From Gigantopelta aegis (Eukaryota; Mollusca; Gastropoda; Neomphalida; Peltospiridae), in NCBI RefSeq assembly GCF_016097555.1, contig NC_054708.1:3855750-3919749 (forward strand): a DNA stretch of 64,000 nucleotides, written 5' to 3'. Both the position numbers and the translations under genes were made by a program. Below, in pieces: positions 14,626 to 22,231 of the stretch (positions are counted from its first letter, which is position 1; the number at the start of each line of letters is the position of its first letter). The notes beneath the pieces were generated by a model, which had not been told where the DNA came from, searched no databases, and saw nothing but the letters and a program-made list of their open reading frames with translations.

Positions 14626-15296
14626 GCCCCCAAACAAAAAATCCTAGCTACGGCCCTGGGCATAGGCCTAAGCGTACAGGCTCTCATTTTTGTTGGGGTT
14701 GCAGGCAGATTTCTGCCAGAGTTGAACGAAAATCCCTGAATCTGGATAACACCAATTAGCTTTACTGCCAAACAGCAGGGCCTCAGCTAACAGCTAGAGG
14801 CAATGGTGTATGTGTTTTATTTTTTATTTAACGACACCACTAGAGCACACTGATTTATTAATCATCGGCTATTGGATGTCAAACATTTGGTAATTTTGAC
14901 ATACTAGTAGTCTTAGAGAGAAAACCCCCTACATTTTTCCATTAGTAGCAAGGCATCTTTTATATACACCATCCCAAAGACAGGATAGTACATACCATGG
15001 CCTTTGATATACCAGTCATGGAGCACTGGCTGGAACGAGAAATAGCCCAGTGAGCCCACCGATGGGAATCAATCCCAAACCAACTGCGCTTTACCACTGG
15101 GCTGCGTCCCGTCCCTGGCGTGGGAGGAATGCATTGGGGGGGGTGGGGGGGGGTGGGTTGTTAAAATAATAGAAAAATAGTTTATTGATATTGATGTTTT
15201 AAGTATGTAACCTCCCAGAAATGACTGCAAAATGGTGTCTTGCACCTTCCATGCTCATTGGTTCATTGTTTAAATCCTAGTTACAGCCCTGAATAG

Positions 15297-15343
<47 letters not shown>

Positions 15344-18300
15344 TGCAAATGAATCACTACATATTTTTACATGGATTACAACTAATATTGTGTCAGAGTA
15401 AAATGATGGAAATACATCGTGAAAAGGTTTTAGGCCAGCTCATTTGCCCGAAATGCTATACCTGGATAGTATTCAAATAATATATAAAGGCAAATAGATG
15501 ACCAGTGTATATAACTTGTGAATGTCCCCTTGGTGAGGATGGAGTTCACAATAGTTATATAGAAATTGCATATCCGTGACCCATTTCCTTGTGAATTTGG
15601 TCATTCTACCCCTCTCCTAAGGGTGGGGCACAGATAGGGGAAAATTAAGCCAATTGTCGTGTCCAGAAATACCATAAAAATATAAATTTTGCGAATTTTG
15701 TTAATGTTGTATCCCCTGTCCCCCCTCCCCTCAGGTAGGAGACAAATTCATTAAACCATCTATCATATAGACAAATGCATTTAAACTATTGTCTTCAGAA
15801 ATACTAGACCATTTCCAACCAAATTTATTTGGAAAACCCAAAACCATAAATTTGGTCATTTTAATCCCCCAACGAAAATGGGTGCCCCACACTCCATGTG
15901 TTTGGTAGTTGTGGTCAGCAATTTACTCGGGTGACCATTTAGATCTATTTTGTATCATGCATAAGTGTTCAACACTTGATACACATTATGTATACGGTAC
16001 ATATTTAATTAGGGCTCACATGTTGATGTTTGTTTCTTTGGGTTTAAAACATTTTTTAGATGAATGGACATTTTTCTTTTTTTTTTACAATTGTGACCAT
16101 GTGAAGCACTATGGCAAGTATCGTGTGTCACAATAAATTACTGAAATGCATAAAATACTTTTTACTATTTCTATTATTCTAATATCAGTGTTCAGGTTTT
16201 CTGCCAGAGGGTATGAAGGGTAAAATTATGTACCCTAAAATCTTGGGAATGAATGGATACGTTTTAATAATTTTTAGAATGATTATAGTAAGATAGCTGC
16301 TGCTTAAAGTTTGTACATGAAATGCAGTGTCCAATTTCAAAAGATTCCAAACCCCATAGCCACCTAGTAGCGGCAGTTATGATGTGGAGTTTTCAAGTAC
16401 CCTCAAATTATTGATTACTGGTGTCCTTTACTTTTGACCGTATGACCCAAAAGTTGTATGCACACAGCAAATAGTTTCCAGTTTTACATACCTTACCATG
16501 GTAACATAGTTTGCATTGGTTACCATGGTAACAGTTTCAATCTGGGTACCATGGTAACATATAGTTTTGAACTGGTCACCATGGTAACAGAATTAATAAG
16601 CTTCATATATCTTTTCTACAGGCATAGTACAATTATGTCACTATACATTGTTGTTTTTTCTCAGTCCTTGAAAATTATATTTTTTTAGAAATTTGTTTTC
16701 TGTTATGCATTAGTTACCTTGGTAACATAATTCACAATTTTCACACTTCTCTTGTAAACAGCTGGGAGCTTATTATTACATCATTATACAGTGATTTGTA
16801 TTCAAATAAATTCATTTAAAACATTTCATATGGGAAATGGTTCTTCTTTTTGCATTGGTTACCATGGTAACAGAATTAATAATGTTCATTTGAAAATGAC
16901 AAGAAGTGAAAGGGCATATACCTTTTTTAAAATCTTGTGTCATTTGACAAAGCTATATAAAGCAATAGAGATAGTATACATATTTTTAGTGTCTATGTAA
17001 TTTTGGACACAATGTCCACAAGTTACAAAAATGCGTTGATGGTAGTATGTGCATTTGACCCTATTATTCAAAAACAAAATTGGCTGTCTACTTAATTCTT
17101 TTTCTAAATCGAGTAGTATGGTTAATAGATCACACCATAGACTTAAATTAAAAGCAAAATAACTGATATTGAAAGTTGCAGCTGTTGCCATGGTAACATA
17201 AATAATATAACTGACTATAAAATGTTAGTGTTATGTTGGTGGATATTCTTAGTATATATGTGTATAATTTCATGCTGAAATGTCAACTGATTTAAATAAT
17301 ATTACCAGAAATGTATAATAGTTAATGTTGAAAATTATGTTCATAATTTACAAAAAATGCGTTGATAGCCGAATGTGCATCTGAGCCTATTTTCAGAAAA
17401 ACCGCGGTTGTCGACTTAATTTTTTCTTTACATCAAGCAGTATGGTTAATAAAGCACAGCACAGACTTAAATTAAAAGAAAAATATTAGTTTTTAATTAA
17501 AGTTTTCATAATTATTAATGAAAATATGGTATATTGAAATTTGCAGCTGTTACCATGGTAACATAAATAATATAATTGACTATAAAATGTTACCGTTACG
17601 TAGATGGATATTCTTAGTATATATGTGTATAATTTCATGCTGAAATGTCAACTGATTTTAATAATATTACTAAAAATGTATAATAGTTAATGTTGGACAT
17701 TATGTTCATAATTTACAAAAAAGCGTTGATGACAGTATGTGCATTGCACCCTATTATTCGGAAAAAAATGGCAGTCTGCTTAATTTTCTCTTTAAATCAA
17801 TCACTATGCTTAATAGATCACAGCATACACTTAAATTAAAATAAAAATAGTAGTGTTTTATTCATGTTTTCTTAATTATTAATGAAAAAATTGTATATTG
17901 AAATTTGCAGCTGTTGCCATGGTAACATAAATAAAATAACCATCTACAAAATGCTATCATTACGTAGGTGGATCATTATAGTATATATGGGTGTAATTTC
18001 ATGTTAAAATGCCCATGAATTTTAATAAAATTACTAGAAATGTAGAACAGGTGAAAATTCTTTAAATTTAGCAAAAAGAATGCGGCAGGATAAGGGTTAA
18101 GATCGCTTCTTGGAACAGGACCTGATTTCTACATAATTTAGACAAGTCATAAAACACATATTCCTTTTTATTAGGTAACTTATGATAAATATAAGTATTG
18201 TAAATTATTTTGACTAAGGTGTTTTTCAATTATTAATATTTTTTAATTTCAGGCAACTCAGGCAATTGAATCGGAGCATGAGTCGGTTGTGATGCAGTGG

Positions 18301-21300
18301 CTAAAGTTCAACAACTCCAATGCTAGTTCTATTCGTACTGTGATGATTGCAAACTGTCCCCCAGACGATGGTGTCACCGAGGATTCGTGTCAAAGTAGGA
18401 CTAGTTCCGATAAAACCTGTACCTCAGTGAATGAAACATCCGCCAGTCATCCTGATGCTAGTGACAGGGAAAACACAGCTACTTACAGACAGAGTAGCAG
18501 GAATAACTGTGAGGCTCCAAAACAAACCAAAGTGAACATGGTTATGTCTGATGATTCCGTGAGGTTGAACGGTACAATAGAGTACGACCCCGAGTACTGG
18601 AACGCAGAATCGAGAAGTCGCATTTCCGAACGTAAGAGACGCAAGTTTGAAACTAGCACTGCTGATTTCCCCTGTGCGTGTTGTGACGCTAGTGAGGTTG
18701 TGGAGGGTAATAATGAGGTTAGTGTAGCTGCGGGTAACAGCTCTGAACACAACCTAGACCACTGTATTTCACGCATTGACAATGACGTTCTCTGTGACGA
18801 CACTGATGTGAATATGAGTAGACAAAGCCCACCTGTAGACCGTTTCGAACAGTGCAATTCCGAGAGTGTGTGTGACAATGTCTGCCTGTCTGGAAGTTCT
18901 GCTGGGAGCGACACCACCAGCTCAAAGTGTAGCATTCTCGACTCGTCTGTCTGTGACAAACTGCTGATCTTCACCCGCGGGACGCTGACGTACACACCGC
19001 ACCAGATTGGAATCAAGCGGATAAAGCCGCTCGAGTCGGTAAGAGCCGAGACGAGTTCTCTGTCCAATGGTCCCGTGCGGTTCTTACTACCGAGCGTGGA
19101 GGAGAACCAACACGGGATGAACCGACCCCACGACGACGTCGACGAAGTCATCGACATGGACGGACACGTCATCGGCATGAGTCTGTCGCCAGATCACAAG
19201 TAAACATCATACACATTGTAAACATCACACATTGTAAACATAACACATTGTAAACATCACACACGTAAACATAACATTGTAATGTGTTTGACATAGACAC
19301 GTCATAGGAATGAGTTTGTCACCAGATCACAATTAAACATCACACACATTGTAAACATAACACATTGTAAACATATTGTAGTGTGATAGATATGTCATCG
19401 GAATAAGTTTGTTGCCAGATCACATATAAACATCACACATATTGTAAACATAACATTGTAAACATAACATATTGTTATGCTCGACGTGGACGGACATGTC
19501 ATAGGGATGAGTCTGTCACCAGATCACAAGTAAACATATTGTAAACATAACATATTGTAGTGTTGAAGACTTAATAAATATCACATGCTGTAGACCAGTA
19601 AATGTCACATATACTGTACATAGTGTTTTAGACACTATAGTAAATGTCACACATACTGTAGTTTTAGACACTATAGTAAATGTCACACATACTGTAATGT
19701 TGCAGACACATATTATAATGTTGTAGAGTGTAGTAAATGTTGCACATATTGTAATGTTCTTTACACTGGTAAACATCACACATATTGTTATGTTCATTGT
19801 TGTAGGCACTGTACAAAATGAAGGTGTTAGAAACAGACTTCGTAGATTCCCAAATTGAAATACTCTAGTTAGAAATTTGTGTCAGAATGCTCTTTGATCT
19901 GAAGTCTATGCAAATAGCTTGCAAGTTGATATGTGAAAGTTTTCTAAGCCCAGTTATGAACAGTTGGTGTTACGTTTATATGCTTTATGGTGTATCTGCC
20001 ACTACATCAAAAAGTTAGAAAGCCTTTCTCCTCCCCAGTAGGCCATATAGGTTTACAGCTCGGAGTCTCATTCCATAAATTAATACATGAATATTTAGTT
20101 AGTATGGTGGTCTTACCTGTTTTGATTAAATATCTTAACCCACCTTGTCGTCGTCGTGTGTGTCCAGGTATCTGTACGTGAACAGCCGACCGTGGCCAAA
20201 CAACTACCACATAGAAAACCCGCTCCAGCCTCCACCCATCGCCCAGGAGATCGACATCCACGTCATCGACCTGCGCCGAATGAAGGAGGTGGGCACGATG
20301 CTGCGCTCTCACAAGGCCTACACGGCCAACGATGAGTGTTTTTTCATCTTCCTCGACGTCTGTCATGAGTATGTTGCAAGGTAATGTAACCGATAACTTA
20401 AACTACACTATAGTAGATGGTATCTTGGGGATTCACAAGGCCTATGCCGCCAATGACGAGTGTTTCTTCGACATCTGTCATGAGTATGTGGCAAGGTAAC
20501 AGATAATTGGAATTACACTGTAGTAGATGGTATCTTGAGGGTCCACGTCGTAGGCATGGAAGTTAACTTGGTTTTTTAATCTGACTGGTAGAGATGAGTT
20601 ATTGTTAAATGTTTTTTTTATTAGATGACTTGTTAAGAAACCAAGTACTGTAAAGTGGATTAATATAGTGACTTCTTGTTTTTTGGTAAGTATGCACCGT
20701 AGCACATATTTACGAAGTATAAATATTGCAAACATCATTGGCACAGGTATTTGCAGTGCATATCTGCAATGAAAATAATGCGTATAAATTTGGCGAGATT
20801 GGGCTTGACCGACACAAACTTATAGGTGTGCTTTATTTTCCCGGTTTAAATTCTAATTATGCCATATGTTTAATCTTGAGACAAAAATGTCATAACTCTG
20901 GCCTACTGGAAAACAATGAGAAGAGAAAGGTTTTAATTGGGCATAGAGTGATCATATGGTAGGCCAAGTATGAAACCATTGGCCTCTTGCCCTGTATTTT
21001 AGGTCTAGGCCATGAATGTACTGTGGATTTAGAAATATAGGTTTTGTTTTTCAAAATTTAAATAAACCTGTTTAATAATACTGACATCCTCCCAACATAA
21101 CTTCCCTTAATTTCAAAGGTAATAACATTGTTGTGTTTGTCAGTTTCTTTTTTGTGTTAGGACTAGTATTAACTTCACGTTCTTGTTTTTCGGCGGTCTT
21201 GTCTGTGGGAAGGTGCATATAAAAGATCCCTTGCTGCTAATTAATTGAAAAAGTAGCATACTGTTTGGTGGCAGCACGTTTCCTCTTTCATTATCTCTGT

Positions 21301-21654
21301 GATCCCCTCACCATATGTCCAGTACCATAAAACCAACAATAAAATGTGTTGAGTACATTGTTAAATAAAACACAAGTTCCAATGCCATAAAATCAACAAT
21401 AAAATGTGTTGAGTGCATCATTAAGTTAAGCACTTGTTTCGTTGTGTTTCAGCGGTGCGGAAGACAAGCATGGGTACATCTGGGATCGACACTACGGCGT
21501 CTGTCTCAACAAGTTTGCACACAGTGATGTTGTCAACTCTGTCGCATTCAACCCTCAGGACTCACAGATGTTAGTTACCGTTAGTGACGATCACCACATC
21601 AAAATCTGGCGCTCTAAAAACCAGTGTCGCCACTTAGACATTAAAGTTGTTTAG
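5275..21654 (+). CDS. FBXW5: FBXW5-like F-box/WD-repeat protein, complete, six coding exons
   Basis: The coding exons are 5275-5610, 6954-7131, 9081-9220, 18253-19199, 20168-20380 and 21453-21654. They total 2016 nt, giving 671 residues, with phase kept at every junction. Residues 1-45 are an F-box (MDLLPDNILLDIFNFL, then CRNWYRVA and LLWKNL). WD40 repeats follow (QVLHVSFSHNGKYFATSSKD; the last repeat carries GAEDKHGYIWDRHY and KIWR). Conserved FBXW5 blocks include NKPYDVFGTWYNDT, LVSGNLHWTGHLNSCS, LTYTPHQIGIK, PMQPPPIAEEID-like LQPPPIAQEIDIHV and NDECFFIFLDV. FBXW5 proteins are substrate receptors of SCF and CUL4-DDB1 ubiquitin ligases; human substrates include SAS-6 and EPS8. The protein is about 100 residues longer than human FBXW5 because exon 4 carries an enlarged linker. 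The start ATG has A at -3 and G at +4. Confidence 0.93.
5651..6400. repeat. foldback element with a SINE in its loop (FBXW5 intron 1)
   Basis: The ends CTCGACTGAGTACTCTGCC (left) and GTCAGAGTACTCCAGCT (right) are inverted. The arms share inverted blocks, including the ATCCTATGTTGGATG and TTGATCATTTTCGA regions of the left arm. It is the same family as 1143-2454. Here the centre holds one plus-strand SINE (about 5962-6148). Confidence 0.7.
5962..6148 (+). mobile_element. tRNA-derived SINE, 5'-truncated
   Basis: It begins at TGGGCTATTTCTTGTTCCAG, with no tRNA head. It runs through CACCATGACTGGTATATC and GGGATGGTGCATATAAAAGA to the 3' block TTTGACATCCAATAGCCGA. Confidence 0.85.
6640..6815 (+). 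mobile_element. SINE fragment, strongly diverged
   Basis: Only the core is recognisable: TGCATATAAAAGATACCTTTATG, then a GGGTTTGATCTCTC block resembling GGGTTTCCTCTC. It lies in FBXW5 intron 1, next to the duplicated acceptor region. Confidence 0.5.
6819..6985 (+). repeat. FBXW5: triplicated acceptor of FBXW5 exon 2
   Basis: The exon 2 opening CAACTCATCC occurs at 6823, 6891 and 6963, spaced 68 and 72 nt. The two upstream copies carry ...CATCCCGTTGTCTAA where the exon has CATCCAGTTGTTCTC. The second copy also has its own acceptor (GTAATACTTAACAG then GTG). The true acceptor, AACAG at 6953, is the one followed by the full exon. Confidence 0.85.
6954..7131 (+). CDS. FBXW5: FBXW5 coding exon 2
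   Basis: It follows AATACAACAG and opens VWSSTHPVVLRYQHDMKPEF in phase 0. It ends at donor GTAAGA (7132) in phase 1. It encodes the conserved stretch ...YTQYSVFNESDTLLLVSG, typical of FBXW5. Confidence 0.93.
7132..8850. other. FBXW5 intron 2, non-coding
   Basis: AT-rich intron. It contains a hairpin at 7622-7675 (GGGTTTTATGG pairs with CCATAAAACC) and two copies of CAGGGCAATATCAC at about 8321 and 8360. There is a (GT)n run at 8518-8545. A segment at 8552-8776 is bounded by CAGACCTC and GAGGTCTG and may be a short MITE. No exon seen. Confidence 0.6.
8851..9090 (+). repeat. FBXW5: 3 x 77-bp tandem repeat spanning the exon 3 acceptor of FBXW5
   Basis: Three units are spaced exactly 77 nt: AGCTGGTGAGATGC occurs at 8857, 8934 and 9011. 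Each unit ends GATTGTTTCAG then ATAAC, giving acceptors at 8926, 9003 and 9080. Only the last joins the exon. The first unit begins AACTTTGAGCT, which is the start of exon 3 itself, so the duplicated unit included exon sequence. Use of either upstream acceptor would read Asp-Asn-stop. Confidence 0.93.
9081..9220 (+). CDS. FBXW5: FBXW5 coding exon 3
   Basis: 140 nt. It starts in phase 1 (G|AT AAC TTT GAG) and ends AAG in phase 0 at donor GTTTGT. It encodes NFELQCRVINKPYDVFGTW...HLNSCSALWLNK, one of the most FBXW5-specific blocks. Confidence 0.93.
9221..10504. other. FBXW5 intron 3, left part
   Basis: Non-coding. From about 9901 it has the end of an inverted-repeat element (GGCACGGTTCCACGAAAG). 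The matching opposite end (CGCTTCTTGGAACAGGACC) appears at about 18104, after the piggyBac-like insertion. The 7.6-kb element therefore seems to have landed inside an older MITE. Confidence 0.5.
11261..12751 (+). mobile_element. Tc1-like DNA transposon (DD34E), decayed
   Basis: Terminal inverted repeats begin TACTCTTCAAAARAAGAAAC and are flanked by TA at 11259-11260 and 12752-12753, the usual Tc1/mariner target duplication. The length is 1491 bp. The frame opens at 11578 (MPRLSEPQRNNAIG). It contains the paired helix-turn-helix region (SPSTISRLWDRYQQHGS, then GRPRVT) and the catalytic domain with SDESRF, FQHDNARPH and SPDLNPIEHLWDEL. There are 34 residues between the second Asp and the Glu. 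It is inactive: a TGA lies near codon 15, a frameshift near 11925, and a TGA shortly after SDESRFLL. The 3' half (12066-12578) is still open and ends GGHTRY. Confidence 0.93.
12066..12578 (+). pseudogene. Tc1 transposase, C-terminal catalytic part
   Basis: An open frame of 170 codons. It contains GGGSVMVWAAISHTGRTDLV, the second catalytic Asp in QHDNARPHTARL and the third catalytic residue, Glu, in LNPIEHLW. It ends VVNTRGGHTRY, the normal C-terminus of this clade. The N-terminal part is upstream in another frame, so it cannot produce a full protein. Transposases of this family cut and paste their own element at TA sites. Confidence 0.9.
12752..14488. other. non-coding, dispersed repeat fragments
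   Basis: No gene. At about 13330-13430, GGCGAATACGACAGAGACATTC then GGGCAAATTGAGCTGGCCTG resembles, in pieces, sequence near 15400-15460. This suggests a dispersed repeat of unknown class. The rest is AT-rich. Confidence 0.5.
14489..14658. mobile_element. MITE with CAGGGCCGTAGCT ends and G/C runs
   Basis: Terminal inverted repeat CAGGGCCGTAGCT (14489) pairs with AGCTACGGCCCTG (ending 14658). Just inside are a run of about 12 Gs and, further right, a run of about 40 Cs. The ends start with CAGGG, as in many hAT elements. No coding sequence; 170 bp long. Confidence 0.8.
14817..15118 (-). mobile_element. tRNA-derived SINE, nearly full length (subfamily B tail)
   Basis: In reverse orientation. 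The head at the right reads (reverse) GGGACGCAGCCCAGTGGTAAA, then GGTTTGGGATTGATTCCC, which matches tRNA-type A and B boxes for RNA polymerase III. The central part is the CACCATGACTGG and CATCCC-type core. The 3' end (left) is the CTAGTGGTGTCGTTAAATAAAA tail. Confidence 0.9.
15300..15342. repeat. (AT)n microsatellite
   Basis: About 40 bp of alternating TA. Confidence 0.97.
15343..16480. other. non-coding
   Basis: No gene seen. It contains C-rich patches near 15715 and 15870 and an AT-rich remainder. All inside FBXW5 intron 3 and the TTAA-flanked element. Confidence 0.5.
16493..17926. promoter_or_regulatory. cluster of nine GTTACCATGGTAAC-type palindromes
   Basis: Copies of the palindrome RTTRCCATGGTAAC, or one-base variants, occur at about 16493, 16519, 16546, 16575, 16713, 16858, 17185, 17550 and 17914. 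The motif fits the X-box consensus bound by RFX transcription factors (two RGYNNC-type half sites meeting at the centre). Three copies are locked to a 364-bp tandem repeat, and the other six have irregular spacing. Binding is an inference. The cluster could equally be a sequence feature of the transposon. Confidence 0.5.
16990..18080. repeat. 3 x ~364-bp tandem repeat
   Basis: CCATGGTAACATAAATA recurs at 17188, 17553 and 17917 (spacing 365 and 364). Other shared blocks are AATGCGTTGATRR near 17030, 17358 and 17724, and TATATGTGTATAATTTCATG. The copies are diverged by roughly a tenth. The array ends just inside the right TIR of the piggyBac-like element. Confidence 0.85.
18253..19199 (+). CDS. 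FBXW5: FBXW5 coding exon 4 (large, with expanded linker)
   Basis: It opens after TTTTAATTTCAG and reads ATQAIESEHESVVMQWLKFN, then NASSIRTVMIANC, matching vertebrate FBXW5. Residues from about 18360 to 18950 form a low-complexity linker rich in Ser, Asp, Cys and Thr with no homology I recognise; human FBXW5 has a shorter linker here. Conservation resumes at CDKLLIFTRGTLTYTPHQIG and ends DMDGHVIGMSLSPDHK. The donor is GTAAAC at 19200 (CACAA|G), in phase 2. A donor one codon later would put a stop in frame. Confidence 0.93.
19150..19535 (+). repeat. FBXW5: exon 4 end and donor of FBXW5 repeated four times
   Basis: The exon tail (GGACACGTCATCGGCATGAG, then CCAGATCAC) recurs three more times downstream. 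CCAGATCAC occurs at 19189, 19322, 19415 and 19519. Copy 4 keeps an intact CACAA|GTAAAC donor; copies 2 and 3 have lost the GT. Between the copies lie short TAAACATCACACATTGT-like repeats. Confidence 0.92.
19536..19810. repeat. imperfect short tandem repeats in FBXW5 intron 4
   Basis: Degenerate units of about 20-45 bp built on AGTAAATGTCACACATACTG and ATTGTAATGTT. They continue the repeats that separate the duplicated exon 4 tails. Confidence 0.75.
20168..20380 (+). CDS. FBXW5: FBXW5 coding exon 5
   Basis: After GTGTGTCCAG the exon begins G|TAT CTG TAC, completing the Lys codon of exon 4 and reading YLYVNSRPWPN. It contains LQPPPIAQEIDIHVIDLRRM and AYTANDECFFIFLDV, strong FBXW5 signatures. 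It ends GTTGCAAG at donor GTAATG in phase 2. Confidence 0.95.
20302..20545 (+). repeat. FBXW5: exon 5 end and donor of FBXW5 duplicated
   Basis: ACAAGGCCTA...GAGTGTTT...CTGTCATGAGTATGT...GCAAG|GTAA occurs at 20311-20384 and again at 20435-20499. The second copy has a 9-nt deletion and a working-looking donor at 20496. The following intron piece (TAGTAGATGGTATCTTG) is also repeated at about 20412 and 20522. Confidence 0.92.
20546..21190. other. FBXW5 intron 5, non-coding
   Basis: AT-rich; no repeat family or exon recognised. Confidence 0.6.
21196..21430 (+). mobile_element. SINE fragment with duplicated tail
   Basis: 5'-truncated. It starts near CTTGTCTGTGGGAAGGTGC, continues CATATAAAAGATCCCTTGCTGC, and ends in the AATAAAATGTGTTGAGT tail. 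The tail is present twice (about 21341 and 21399). The copy lies just upstream of the last FBXW5 acceptor. Confidence 0.85.
21453..21654 (+). CDS. FBXW5: FBXW5 last coding exon
   Basis: After GTTGTGTTTCAG it starts C|GGT, giving AS/GAEDKHGYIWDRHYGVCL. It ends with a WD repeat (DVVNSVAFNPQDSQMLV, then DDHHIKIWRSKN) and the stop TAG at 21652-21654. The C-terminus is shorter than in human FBXW5. Confidence 0.95.
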
Positions 21655-22231
21655 CTTACGTGGACCGTGTCGAAAAATATAATTTTATGGTGCTCTGAAT
21701 GCGTCTTAAGATTTGTGTGTGAATTTTTTTTTTTTTTAATACTGAGTATTCACTTCTATGTGGGCTGTGATATTGGAAAACCTTGACAATTCAGATGTGT
21801 TAAACTTCAGACATTATCGACTTGAATGATGAAGATCTTAACACTGAGATGTGCCAGGAAAATAGTTTTACCAACATTCATCAGGTGATCTGAATAATTA
21901 ACTAGTGTTATGATTTCGGTGCCAGTTAAATATTGTTAGAAACATGTCTATAAATTCAATTTATGTCTAGCAGCATTCCCTCGTCATGATTTTTGTAGTA
22001 ATCACTTGAATTTTATTCTTTGAAAAGATGTTACATCATAAGGGAAGTTATAAGCACATTTTGGACAATATTGAGCTTTATGGACTCGAGAAGTCCAAAC
22101 ATTTCGACATTTGTAAACAAACAAAAAACCCACGAAGGTACAGAACTCTCCACAGATGCACTTTAATGTGATTTGATTGTCTGATAGCTTATGATTTGTT
22201 GGAAGAAATAGAATATTTTTGAATCATAATA
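21655..22231 (+). other. probable FBXW5 3' UTR start
   Basis: No AATAAA is seen close after the stop codon. The first clear one followed by a T-rich stretch is ACTGAATAAAGACTTTTT at about 23864. If that is used, the 3' UTR would include the 39-bp minisatellite. This is an inference. Confidence 0.35.

Larger units (their letters stand above)
10509..18096. mobile_element. piggyBac-like TTAA-flanked element, composite, no transposase seen
   Basis: A perfect 14-bp terminal inverted repeat CCCTTATCCTGCCG (10509-10522) pairs with CGGCAGGATAAGGG (18083-18096). TTAA lies directly outside both ends (10505-10508 and 18097-18100). TTAA target sites and ends starting CCC are typical of the piggyBac superfamily. 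The 7.6 kb inside holds a Tc1-like copy, a MITE, a SINE, a 3 x 364-bp tandem repeat and a cluster of X-box-like palindromes. I recognise no piggyBac transposase. It fills most of FBXW5 intron 3. Assignment to a superfamily rests on the ends alone. Confidence 0.72.

Noticed and set aside
18483-19178. 231-codon minus-strand frame opposite FBXW5 exon 4
   Set aside because: It is a shadow of a genuine coding exon on the plus strand, with no homology.
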